Shown: positions 7,589 through 15,006 of the stretch, piece by piece | How the letters are laid out: every line of letters starts with the position of its first letter | Position numbering within the stretch: the stretch's first letter is position 1 | Source: a virus | Virus record (IMG/VR): IMGVR_UViG_3300035661_001949 | Coordinates: 1-27,463 of that record | DNA: 27,463 bases | Direction: 5' to 3' (one strand) | The notes under the pieces: generated by a model | The model's input: only the letters and a program-made list of their open reading frames with translations | Told to the model about the DNA's origin: nothing | Database searches by the model: none | Position numbers and translations under genes: made by a program

Positions 7589-7611
7589 CTATATAAGTAA
7601 GTATATAAATA
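7589..7611 (+). promoter_or_regulatory. Candidate late promoter for the rightward module
   Basis: TATAAATA at 7604-7611, followed by TCTATT, matches the T4 late-promoter core (TATAAATACTATT-like) and lies 64 bases before the ATG at 7675. Just upstream is CTATATAAGTAA (7589-7600), identical to the element before the sigma gene. A gp55-like sigma factor in the same window makes a gp55-type promoter reasonable. The region is AT-rich, so chance matches are possible. Confidence 0.45.
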
Positions 7612-7674
7612 TCTATTCAATCTCTTTTAGCCCTAAAGGGCGAATATTACTACTAAAAACCAGTTAAGAAATTT

Positions 7675-8907
7675 ATGAGTTCTTTAACATTTAGAAATTC
7701 TTTTGCTTCTCGCTATAAATTAGGAGAGAAAAGAAAACATCTATCTGAAAGAACTCTTAAAACCGTATCTCCAATACCACCAATACTGATTATAGATATA
7801 GATTACTTTTGTTTATTGTTAGAAAGTAAACAAAAATATAGTAAAACTAATATCAACTGTAATACTTATATACGACAATGGATAAATTCAACTGTCAAAT
7901 ATGTCCTACCAAGTAATATCATGGCAGTGTACTCTGGAAATACCTCTGTTTGGACTGAACCAGTAAGGAATTTTTTTATTGGTCACACTATTCCAGTATA
8001 CAATGAAGTTATATCAGACTTTATATTTTCTGCTAAGTTATCTGGATTAATCTCTACTCCCGCTTGCATTATTACAAATAATTTTTCTACTTGGGCAATC
8101 AGCAATAAATCTGCGGAACTTTCTTTTGTTGCCATAGACTCTAATAATAGAGTGTTAGTATATAATAACAGTACGGGGTTAGATTTCTTTTGCAAGTTTA
8201 TAATGACTAATAAAATTATCAACAAGTTGGGATTACAACATATAAAATATCTGAACCTTCAATATTTATATGTGATTTTATTATACTTAAACTTCATGAA
8301 TCAAACTCCTGGAACTCCTTTCTACTTTGACGAAAAGTTTATGTGCTCCTTACCTAAACACAAAGCAAAGAATCAAGCCTTTTCCAGATCATCCGGTATA
8401 GGTTTAGATCTTATATCACAGGCTCATAAGTTTTTAAGCTATGCCTTTTTAACTAAACCAGAATTTATGGATTTATTTCTTTTTAGTAATGGTATGGACT
8501 ATACACTACATCTATCCCGCTTACCAAAACTAATTTCTTTGGATATCGCTATACTGGATCGATTACATACCTTTTATTTAGCTAATTATAAATTAAATAC
8601 CCTTCAATTAACACCGCAACAAGTAATTAAGATGGAACAACCAGACCTTTATGGTTCAGTTTTATGGTCTGACATTTCTGTACCACTAACTACATTACAT
8701 GACAATGCAGTTCGTGTAAAACTTATAAACCGGTATCTTAAACTATACCCCTCTGCAGATGTTACAAAACTAAGCCTTACTATTTCTCCTTCTTTTCGAA
8801 AAGAAATAAAAAGAATCAACAAGATTTTACCTGATATGGCCGATACTATACCTAACGAGACAGATACTTATATCTCGTCCTTACTGGCAGGAATATTTAA
8901 TGGTTAA
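7675..8907 (+). CDS. Degenerate FEN/PIN-fold-like protein, probably non-catalytic
   Basis: The product has 410 residues and no family I can name with certainty. Its first 220 residues can be laid beside the FEN nuclease encoded next door. PILIIDIDYF (35-45) matches SVILVDGNNL; MAVYSGNTSVW (83-93) matches MYVTFDNGGSL; EVISDFIFSA (111-120) matches GIEADDFIGIA; CIITNNFSTW (131-140) matches IVILSNDSDF; and LYVILLYLNFMNQTPG (198-213) matches the helix before the nuclease's IGDVSDN motif. Of the metal-binding acids only D41/D43 and perhaps E111/D115 remain; the DxD and GDxxDN aspartates are replaced. The C-terminal half is unrelated to anything I recognise. It overlaps the nuclease gene by 8 bases. 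A structural or DNA-binding partner role is an inference. The ribosome site (AAGAA) is weak. Confidence 0.6.
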   Translation: MSSLTFRNSFASRYKLGEKRKHLSERTLKTVSPIPPILIIDIDYFCLLLESKQKYSKTNINCNTYIRQWINSTVKYVLPSNIMAVYSGNTSVWTEPVRNFFIGHTIPVYNEVISDFIFSAKLSGLISTPACIITNNFSTWAISNKSAELSFVAIDSNNRVLVYNNSTGLDFFCKFIMTNKIINKLGLQHIKYLNLQYLYVILLYLNFMNQTPGTPFYFDEKFMCSLPKHKAKNQAFSRSSGIGLDLISQAHKFLSYAFLTKPEFMDLFLFSNGMDYTLHLSRLPKLISLDIAILDRLHTFYLANYKLNTLQLTPQQVIKMEQPDLYGSVLWSDISVPLTTLHDNAVRVKLINRYLKLYPSADVTKLSLTISPSFRKEIKRINKILPDMADTIPNETDTYISSLLAGIFNG

Positions 8908-9943
8908 CCCTAAATTTGTCGGAGAAAAGAGCGTTATCCTTGTAGATGGTAACAATCTCTTGATCCGAATACTATTCGCCAAAAATAAGGGTAACAATCT
9001 ACTAACTCCTGCTGAACTTATTGAGTCATGTGCTCATATTTTCATGCATCAACTAAGCATTTGTGCGAAAAAGTATAGCTGTGATCGTATGTATGTGACT
9101 TTCGACAATGGTGGTTCTCTTAGAAAGAAAGCGCTATTCGATGAATATAAGGGTAATAGACAATTTCAAGCCTCTTCTGGAGCAATGGCAGCATTTAATG
9201 AACCTAATACAACCCTATTTGCTGAATTAAAACAGGTTGTATTAAAGCTGTGTAATATATTTCATATTCCGGTATTTACAGAATATGGAATTGAGGCAGA
9301 TGATTTTATAGGTATCGCTTGTGAGGAATTAAAGAAATTAGGTAAGAAAATTGTTATTCTAAGCAACGATTCTGATTTTCTTCAGCTACTCACTGACTCT
9401 AATGTAGTTTGTAGTATCCCCTATAAAAAGATGGATGTTACAAAGGATACCTTCCCTGCCTTCTTTTCTGATCTTTCTAAATCACGCGGAGTTACTATTT
9501 CTTCTGGAGAGTATCTATTCTATAAGGCTCTTATTGGAGATGTTAGTGATAATATTGATGGTATTGATCGATTAGGATATAAGACATTATTTAAATTAAT
9601 GAATGAACAACTTAAAACTGAATCCGAAGAAGTGATATCTCTATATATGAAGGATACATTAGCTTATGCCGAACTCCTGGCTTCTCGTAATGACTCCGTC
9701 TTAGAGAAGAAGATAGCAGCTAATATCGACCTTATTAGAAGAAATTATAAGCTTATTGAGTTATCCTCGAGATATATCACCGGTACTGTAGTTCATTTAA
9801 CCTTAAAAAAACTGACTGAAGTTCGGGAGGCTCCTTCTCGCAAGGAAGTATTCAACGAAGTAAAAGCTATCCTGGGTACTTCGAACTTAGAATTTACAGT
9901 CAATACGCTTTTTAGTCTAAAATCTACTTATCTTCCGGCGTAA
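8900..9943 (+). CDS. FEN-type 5'-3' exonuclease / RNase H (T4 Rnh or T5 D15 family)
   Basis: The product has 347 residues, slightly longer than T4 RNase H (305) and T5 exonuclease (291). These enzymes remove RNA primers and 5' flaps on the lagging strand. All family motifs are present: D16 in ILVDGNN, D69 in VTFDNGG with the basic gateway RKKALFDEYKGNR (75-87), E132/D134/D135 in GIEADD, D157 and D159 in LSNDSDF, and the helix-three-turn-helix GDVSDNIDGI (213-222) carrying D214 and D217. The start ATG lies inside the end of the upstream gene, with AGGA about eight bases before it, so the two are coupled. It heads the replication genes that continue with the HD phosphohydrolase and the primase. 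Confidence 0.92.
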   Translation: MVNPKFVGEKSVILVDGNNLLIRILFAKNKGNNLLTPAELIESCAHIFMHQLSICAKKYSCDRMYVTFDNGGSLRKKALFDEYKGNRQFQASSGAMAAFNEPNTTLFAELKQVVLKLCNIFHIPVFTEYGIEADDFIGIACEELKKLGKKIVILSNDSDFLQLLTDSNVVCSIPYKKMDVTKDTFPAFFSDLSKSRGVTISSGEYLFYKALIGDVSDNIDGIDRLGYKTLFKLMNEQLKTESEEVISLYMKDTLAYAELLASRNDSVLEKKIAANIDLIRRNYKLIELSSRYITGTVVHLTLKKLTEVREAPSRKEVFNEVKAILGTSNLEFTVNTLFSLKSTYLPA

Positions 9944-9975
9944 ACTGACGATACTTATAATGCATAGGAGCACTT

Positions 9976-10530
9976 ATGAGAGTGCAAGAACAGGTTATCT
10001 TAGTTGATACCATTACTGGCCTGACTGGGGTTAAGAGATTCCATGGCCACAGTACAATTCATACTCAATCCGTGTCTGATCACTCTGCAAGAGTAGCCCA
10101 GCTTGCCTTTTTAATCGCATTAGAGTATTATAATGGTGATGTAGCCAAGGCCAATTCAGTAGCTGTCCTAGGTGCCTTCCACGACCTAACAGAGGGTATT
10201 TTAAAGAACGATGCCAACTCTTCGGTTAAATCTAAGTATGGTATTAGAGAAGTTCTAAAAAAATTAGAAACTGATATTGTGGAAGATTTGTTTCAAGACA
10301 CTATTATTAGAGATCTTATTTTAGAGCGCACTGATGAAGAGAAGTATAACCTAATGAAACTGGCTGACACTATAGACTTCGGACTGTTTGTTTGGGATGA
10401 AATTATGACCGGAAATCGTCATATGCTTCCACTTATTGATTCCTTTAAAAAAGAAATCTCCAAATATCCCAAAGAAATGCTGGCCTTGTCCTTTACTCAT
10501 GTATGTATAGATAAAATTATGAGCTTCTAA
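9976..10530 (+). CDS. HD-domain 5'-deoxynucleotidase, YfbR-like
   Basis: This 184-residue HD hydrolase resembles Escherichia coli YfbR (199 residues), which removes phosphate from deoxynucleoside monophosphates. Metal ligands line up with that family: H36 in SVSDHSARVAQLA, H69-D70 in GAFHDLTE with E73, and D131 in MKLADTIDFGLFVWDE. R21 is the equivalent of a substrate-contacting arginine, and NSSVKSKYG (81-89) corresponds to the YfbR 'TPVKY' loop. The start has a good TAGGAG site seven bases before the ATG. It sits between the FEN nuclease and the primase, so a role in tuning the nucleotide pool during phage replication is likely. Exact substrate preference cannot be read from sequence. Confidence 0.82.
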   Translation: MRVQEQVILVDTITGLTGVKRFHGHSTIHTQSVSDHSARVAQLAFLIALEYYNGDVAKANSVAVLGAFHDLTEGILKNDANSSVKSKYGIREVLKKLETDIVEDLFQDTIIRDLILERTDEEKYNLMKLADTIDFGLFVWDEIMTGNRHMLPLIDSFKKEISKYPKEMLALSFTHVCIDKIMSF

Positions 10531-11432
10531 TGAGCGAGATAATTCTACATTGCCCTCATTGTCCTCCGGGTAAATCAAATAAGCTATATATAAATGTTGA
10601 ACTTGGCATGTTTAACTGCTTTAGATGCGGTTTTAAGGGAAGTATTAAAAAATTATATAAGTATCCAGAGCTTATCGCAAAACTTGACGACCAGCTCTCA
10701 CTGGCTGAAAGTAGCAAACTTAAGAGTTTTAAACCGCTGGAGATAAAGTCCCACGATATTTTGTCAGATCTGAATCCCGTTAGAGAGATTATATATACTG
10801 ACCCGCAGTGGGATTATCTTATTGGTCGTGGATGGACTGAGGAAATGATTCAAGCCTATCGACCTTTGGTATCTAAAACTCTTAAGTTTGCTGATCGGGT
10901 TATCCTTCCAGTATTTGATCACAATGATAACCTGGTTTATTTTACAGCCAGAAGTATAGATCCTGAGACTACTTCACGCTATCGCAATGCTGAGGTATCC
11001 AGAAAAACTGTTCTTTTTGAGTCCAAGATACCAGAGGCTGAATTGTTCCCCGATATTGGTTTTATCACAGAGGGTATTTTTGATGGTGCTAAACTTCCTA
11101 ATAATGTTTCCTTGTTGGGAAAGGTATTGAGTTCTGAAAATGAAGGCAATTTGATAAACTTTTTCAGACAGCGTAAATCTATTTACGTGTGTTTGGATGC
11201 TGGTACTGGATTGATTATGCAGTCTTTGTGTGCCACCTTACAATCCTGGTTTCCAAATAAAGCCATATATTATATAATTGAAGAAGCATATCAAAATAAT
11301 GATCTTGGTAAACTTGGAGAGACTCTATCGTCTGTCCAATTGGTTAGTTGGATTAAGAATAATAGCATTCGTTATGTTCAACCATCACTTTCTTCTAAGT
11401 TGAGAAATAGGTTTGCTCTGATATCAGCTTAA
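10530..11432 (+). CDS. DnaG-type DNA primase with zinc finger and TOPRIM domain
   Basis: This 300-residue protein should make RNA primers for lagging-strand synthesis. The N-terminal zinc-binding domain has C8, C11, C30 and C33 (CPHC and CFRC). The RNA-polymerase-basic motif reads RVILPVFDHNDNLVYFTARS (123-142), very close to the DnaG core. The TOPRIM domain shows the catalytic glutamate E181 in ITEGIFDG, the acidic turn D223 in VCLDAGTG and a last acidic motif NNDLG (256-260). The usual DxD at the second site is reduced to DAG. There is no C-terminal helicase-binding domain, as expected for a short phage primase; no helicase is encoded in the window. Its ATG overlaps the preceding stop as TAATG. 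The family is clear, but full activity is uncertain because of the altered turn. Confidence 0.87.
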   Translation: MSEIILHCPHCPPGKSNKLYINVELGMFNCFRCGFKGSIKKLYKYPELIAKLDDQLSLAESSKLKSFKPLEIKSHDILSDLNPVREIIYTDPQWDYLIGRGWTEEMIQAYRPLVSKTLKFADRVILPVFDHNDNLVYFTARSIDPETTSRYRNAEVSRKTVLFESKIPEAELFPDIGFITEGIFDGAKLPNNVSLLGKVLSSENEGNLINFFRQRKSIYVCLDAGTGLIMQSLCATLQSWFPNKAIYYIIEEAYQNNDLGKLGETLSSVQLVSWIKNNSIRYVQPSLSSKLRNRFALISA

Positions 11433-11440
11433 TTAAATTT

Positions 11441-12592
11441 ATGGCTGCTAACAAATTTCTCTTAGTTGAAAACTTTACTTGGTTAATTAATCGTCTCATG
11501 GCCTTCCCTGGAGGTTTGGCTAACGGTACTCAGTTTACTCATAAAAAGATGCCTAATATTAAAGGTGGACCTAGGCGAGAACTTAGAAAAACTAGGCATT
11601 TTCCAACCGAATACACTGTAACTCATTTAGGAAAACAGATAGTTAAATTTGGCAGTACTCCCATAGAATGCGACAAATGGAAAGTAACTCATAATGACTT
11701 TAAAGACCCTGGAATGGGAGAGAAGTTCCCCGCTCCTCCCGATGGTGGTCATACAGTAATGATAACTAGTGTAGACAGCATGGTAAATCAAACTGCTCCT
11801 CGTTACTATGTCTCATGCAGTTGTATGGATTTCGATACCACGTTTCTACAAAAATTAGTTGATGCTGGATATACAAATGACCCAGGGAATATCAAACCGG
11901 CTTCAACCGGCCCCGGAGCTAAGAAGTTAGACTCTGCTATTTGTAAACATATCTATGCAGTCATTGTAGATCAGCATCAAAAATCGGTTGCTCTTGAAAA
12001 GGGAGTAGAGGTTGCTAATGCTGCCATAATGCCCTGGACCGGCTCTCCTGTTCCAGCTCCAATTCCTCCAACTCAGTCAATAACCGCACAGCCACAAGCT
12101 CCTGCAAGAGATAAAAAGACCGAGTACAGTAAGCTTATTGCAGCTACTTTGAAGAGACTCAGTAATGCGTCTAGTAACAGTATCAATGCATATAAGTCTC
12201 CAAATGATGCTGCAAAGCATTATCGTAAATATAAGTTTATGGTCAAATGGTACGGTAAGGGTTGGGCCATAGTATTTACTAATCCCGCGCTGAATCCTTT
12301 CCCTCCAGATCCTAAGGATAAGAATCAGTTTAAAGAGATGGTTCCTATTTATACCAGAACTTCTACTGGTATGAAACCATCACCTTATTCTCCCTTATTG
12401 GTTTATTCTTATTTTACCAAGGATGAATTAAAAGACCTTATTAGGACTAATTCAAAAGAGATCCAGCAACCTCAAATAGCTCGTCTGAAAAGTATATTGG
12501 GTATCAAACCAACAACCCCAGACTCTTCCTGGCTAACTGAAAACCTTGAAGTAGAGGTTTCTATCATGAATAGCTTGTTGGAGACTCTCTAA
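11441..12592 (+). CDS. Unrecognised protein with SWIM-type zinc finger
   Basis: The product has 383 residues. A CxC...CxH signature typical of SWIM zinc fingers is visible: C126 and C128 in YVSCSCMDF, then C168 and H170 in ICKHIYAVI, with a 39-residue insert between the pairs. A Pro/Ala-rich linker at about 203-224 separates this from a second domain (about 228-383). The first ten residues, MAANKFLLVE, resemble a T4-type capsid-targeting sequence ending in L-x-E. This and its place ahead of probable virion genes suggest a head or virion protein that binds DNA or a partner through zinc; that role is inferred. No clear ribosome site precedes the ATG; it begins 9 bases after the primase stop. 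Confidence 0.6.
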   Translation: MAANKFLLVENFTWLINRLMAFPGGLANGTQFTHKKMPNIKGGPRRELRKTRHFPTEYTVTHLGKQIVKFGSTPIECDKWKVTHNDFKDPGMGEKFPAPPDGGHTVMITSVDSMVNQTAPRYYVSCSCMDFDTTFLQKLVDAGYTNDPGNIKPASTGPGAKKLDSAICKHIYAVIVDQHQKSVALEKGVEVANAAIMPWTGSPVPAPIPPTQSITAQPQAPARDKKTEYSKLIAATLKRLSNASSNSINAYKSPNDAAKHYRKYKFMVKWYGKGWAIVFTNPALNPFPPDPKDKNQFKEMVPIYTRTSTGMKPSPYSPLLVYSYFTKDELKDLIRTNSKEIQQPQIARLKSILGIKPTTPDSSWLTENLEVEVSIMNSLLETL

Positions 12593-12945
12593 TGGCCACT
12601 GCTACATCTACCAAATATGTCGCTATTAAATATAATCCCGCTACTGATAGTCAAACCTCCTTAACGAGAACACTACAAGGATCTTTAGCTGACGCCACTA
12701 AAGTTTCTGTCTCGTATAATGGGCAGAGAATACCTCAACATACAACAGAGCAAGTTTCTGTTCCCAATAATTTTGCTAAGTTTTATTATACTTTGGTTAT
12801 AAATGCAACTTCTTTTGATATAACAGTTAACTCTAATCCAAATTATAGATTACCAGAACTTGCAGTTGATCAGCCATTAGCATCTTGTAATATACATCCA
12901 GATGACTTAGTTTATGTTGAATATACTTACTTCTATACCGTATAG
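12592..12945 (+). CDS. Small hypothetical protein, beta-rich
   Basis: The product has 117 residues and I do not recognise it. It is rich in Thr, Ser, Tyr and Val with alternating hydrophobic residues, suggesting beta strands, as in small capsid-decoration or tail proteins. No catalytic or metal-binding motif is seen. The ATG overlaps the previous stop (TAATG) with GGAG eight bases upstream, so it is translated with the SWIM-finger gene. Confidence 0.6.
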   Translation: MATATSTKYVAIKYNPATDSQTSLTRTLQGSLADATKVSVSYNGQRIPQHTTEQVSVPNNFAKFYYTLVINATSFDITVNSNPNYRLPELAVDQPLASCNIHPDDLVYVEYTYFYTV

Positions 12946-12953
12946 GAATTATT

Positions 12954-13439
12954 GTGAACCCTATTTCTCAAGAACAATTATTAAACGATATAAAAACCCA
13001 AATATATCAGTATGTCTATCGCAGCACTGAGATGCCTTGGGATACTATTGTTCAGTTTATTCAAGATATCTCTGGTGCCGGAAACATGAACTGGCATTCA
13101 TCGGAGAATAAACTTCATTTAACAAATGTCTTTACTAATATAACTGTTGCTATAAATGAGTATACCCTAGAAAAAGGTGACTTTAGGGCTTATTTACATC
13201 AGTCTATGGTTAATATTCTAACCGAGGAATATCTACAACCCTTATTTGCAATGTATCTACAAAGAGGTTATAACGTGGCCCCGGAAACTGTTATCGGATC
13301 AATTACCGATGCTTTTACTACCGCTCCACCGCAAAATAGTAACTTCCCCGGTGTTACAAATACGTCTGGAGATTTTATTCCTGAAGCACCGACCACACGA
13401 TTAGTACCTAAATCTCTTTATACTACTCCACTTGACTAA
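12954..13439 (+). CDS. Hypothetical protein, 161 residues
   Basis: The start is a GTG with AGGAA seven bases upstream. The N-terminal 110 residues look like a mixed alpha/beta domain (LLNDIKTQIYQYVY and later INEYTLEKGDF). The last 40 residues are Pro/Thr-rich and probably disordered. I do not recognise the family. It lies 8 bases after the preceding gene and overlaps the next, so it belongs to the same operon of small probable virion or morphogenesis proteins. Confidence 0.6.
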   Translation: MNPISQEQLLNDIKTQIYQYVYRSTEMPWDTIVQFIQDISGAGNMNWHSSENKLHLTNVFTNITVAINEYTLEKGDFRAYLHQSMVNILTEEYLQPLFAMYLQRGYNVAPETVIGSITDAFTTAPPQNSNFPGVTNTSGDFIPEAPTTRLVPKSLYTTPLD

Positions 13440-13749
13440 AAAATTAAACCTATCCGACTTTTTAGCTCAAACAGAACCGAAGACTATTATTCGGCAATCT
13501 TCTATTACTCCACTTACATATTCACTACGCGATTTTAAATCTGCTATAGAACTTCATTCAGGAGATTTCTTAATAGATAACAAAGTGTATCCAGCAGCAA
13601 TTTCTTCAGATTACAGTGTTTATTTTTATGAGGGAGAGAGATCTCCTTTTTTAATTGTATATGAATCTGTTATAGATATAAAAAGACGAGATAATACCCT
13701 ATCCGTATTTTCTGATGATCAGTCTATTATATCTATAACACTATTATAG
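13432..13749 (+). CDS. Hypothetical protein, 105 residues, TTG start
   Basis: The frame starts at TTG inside the last codons of the previous gene; there is no in-frame ATG anywhere in it, so TTG by translational coupling is the best start. No clear ribosome site is present. The product is predicted as mixed beta strands (VYPAAISSDYSVYFYEG, FLIVYESVIDI) and has no recognised motif. The frame spans the whole interval between its neighbours and keeps their codon character, which supports it as a gene. Confidence 0.55.
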   Translation: MTKKLNLSDFLAQTEPKTIIRQSSITPLTYSLRDFKSAIELHSGDFLIDNKVYPAAISSDYSVYFYEGERSPFLIVYESVIDIKRRDNTLSVFSDDQSIISITLL

Positions 13750-13757
13750 GGGATATT

Positions 13758-14144
13758 TTGTCAAACAGTGCTGCTAAAAAAGCTCGTCGTAGATCCAATC
13801 TTTTTGAGAACGATTATGATGAGCTAATATATTCATCAGATCCCATTAAGATAAAAAATATAGAGGTTGAAAAAGTTAGAAAGTCAAAAATAAAACAATC
13901 TACACACAATAGTACTAATAAACCTTCCTTTGGAGAAGCAATTTCATCAGTACCCGTAAAATGCACCTGTAATAATTGCGGTAATCCAATAGAAGGTACA
14001 TTAATAGGAATTATGTTCTGCCAAATTTCAGGATTAAATACGCCATTTATTTCCTATGAATGTACCTTTTGTAAGAAAAGTGGAAGGCGCTCTGTTAAAA
14101 CAAAAGCACTGCCCTCAGAACAGTTCGATAGGATTTATTTTTAG
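13758..14144 (+). CDS. Small zinc-ribbon protein, TTG start
   Basis: The product has 128 residues. The N-terminus is basic (KKARRRS, 7-13). The C-terminal half has two cysteine pairs, C71/C74 in CNNC with extra C69, and C102/C105 in CTFC, a likely zinc ribbon. The start TTG is supported by a strong AGGGGA site a few bases upstream. Zinc ribbons of this kind can bind nucleic acid or protein; the specific role is unknown. It is followed by two more small genes with paired cysteines. Confidence 0.6.
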   Translation: MSNSAAKKARRRSNLFENDYDELIYSSDPIKIKNIEVEKVRKSKIKQSTHNSTNKPSFGEAISSVPVKCTCNNCGNPIEGTLIGIMFCQISGLNTPFISYECTFCKKSGRRSVKTKALPSEQFDRIYF

Positions 14145-14153
14145 GATATTTTT

Positions 14154-14606
14154 ATGCCTCCCTTTGCCTCGATTATAAATATACCTACTACGGAAAGACT
14201 GGGAGTGGTTTCTGGATTATTAAATATAAACAATAAGTCAACTTTACTTATATACCCGATTTCCCTTTCTGTATGTCTTGCCTGCAGTGAGGATTTTCTT
14301 TGTAAAACTAAAACTACAAATTTATTTATTATGGTAGAAACCTGGAATCCTGTGTTACTTCCATCTAATCAAGAATTACAATTTGTCGATACTATATCTA
14401 AAGACCATATAGAATTATACGAAAAATTTTTATACTCGACCCTATTAGAATTGCCTTTTGAAGAGAGAAAATTATTTACGGGTCCTCCGATATCATCAAC
14501 ATCGGATATTAGAACTTTCTTTCATTCAGAAGAGCGAAAATCCTTTGAACTCTTATTAAGACCATTTAACCGATTAGTAACGTTAATAAGCCCTGTGACA
14601 ATGTGA
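14154..14606 (+). CDS. Hypothetical protein with cysteine cluster, 150 residues
   Basis: The start ATG has AGGAT about nine bases upstream. The N-terminal half looks beta-rich and holds C41, C44 and C50 (CLACSEDFLC), possibly a partial metal site; there is no matching second pair. The C-terminal half is helical and charged (EERKSFELLLRPFNRL). I do not recognise the family. It follows the zinc-ribbon gene by 9 bases and belongs to the same operon. In T4-like phages small genes at such places are often baseplate or head-assembly proteins, but nothing here proves it. Confidence 0.55.
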   Translation: MPPFASIINIPTTERLGVVSGLLNINNKSTLLIYPISLSVCLACSEDFLCKTKTTNLFIMVETWNPVLLPSNQELQFVDTISKDHIELYEKFLYSTLLELPFEERKLFTGPPISSTSDIRTFFHSEERKSFELLLRPFNRLVTLISPVTM

Positions 14607-14610
14607 GATT

Positions 14611-14952
14611 ATGATATCCCTACAAAAAAAGAAGTATATATGTAACACTTGTGGAAAAGAAGATAGTATACTTCTTGCAGTTAAACGAAATCATGAATTA
14701 GTATCAGAACTTCCAAAAGAACGCATTGAAGATTTTGATAGTATGACTGAAAAAACCATATATACCTATGAAGTAATACGAGATGCTTCTGATTTTCCGT
14801 TATACAGAGAAGCCAGGAGAGGATGCTGTAGTTCTTGCTCATCAAAGGACATTACTTGGCTTCCTGGCGATAACATGGATAATGTATTAAACTTTTATGG
14901 CCCAAGTGAACCTGGAAAGTGGTTCAGAGGATTTAACGACTTATCCCATTAG
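14611..14952 (+). CDS. Small zinc-binding protein, 113 residues
   Basis: C11/C14 in YICNTCGKED and C72/C73/C76 in GCCSSCSS form two cysteine pairs about 58 residues apart, as in rubredoxin-like or zinc-ribbon folds. The remainder is polar with no other motif. The ATG lies 4 bases after the previous stop with GAG nearby. It is the last gene before the structured 111-base gap at 14953-15063. Function is unknown. Confidence 0.58.
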   Translation: MISLQKKKYICNTCGKEDSILLAVKRNHELVSELPKERIEDFDSMTEKTIYTYEVIRDASDFPLYREARRGCCSSCSSKDITWLPGDNMDNVLNFYGPSEPGKWFRGFNDLSH

Positions 14953-14959
14953 ACCTATT

Positions 14960-15001
14960 TTGACATCCTCCTCGTACCTAAAGAAAGGTACGGCTTTCTG
15001 G
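14960..15001 (+). repeat. Hairpin resembling an IS200/IS605-type element end
   Basis: The stretch begins TTGACATCCTCCTCG, continues with the stem CGTACC (14973-14978)/GGTACG (14987-14992) around a TAAAGAAA loop, and ends GCTTTCTGG. An alternative stem AGAAAG (14982-14987)/CTTTCT (14994-14999) excludes the first. The order 'TTGACATCCTCC - hairpin with CTAAAG - GCTTTCT' resembles the subterminal hairpins at ends of IS605/IS1341-type elements. No transposase or TnpB gene lies beside it, so it would be a relic. It could equally be a phage regulatory hairpin. Confidence 0.35.
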
Positions 15002-15006
15002 ATAAC

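Larger units (their letters stand above)
7371..7674. other. Divergent 304-bp gene-free region
   Basis: No gene is seen here. It separates the leftward ssb block from the rightward replication module, so it must hold both promoters. Next to ssb are two GC-rich hairpins (7391-7408 and 7414-7432) and a third weaker one (TCGGC at 7463-7467 with GCCGA at 7476-7480, flanked by AATATT repeats). The right half is very AT-rich, with CGATACT at 7533-7539, CTATATAAGTAA at 7589-7600, TATAAATA at 7604-7611 and a small GCCC-TAAA-GGGC hairpin near 7629-7641. The AT-rich segment plus hairpins would also suit a replication origin, but no specific origin signature can be shown. Confidence 0.7.

Noticed and set aside
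14174-14181. Second TATAAATA late-promoter-like match
   Set aside because: It lies inside the start of the gene at 14154 in AT-rich coding DNA; no gene start is close downstream, so chance is more likely.
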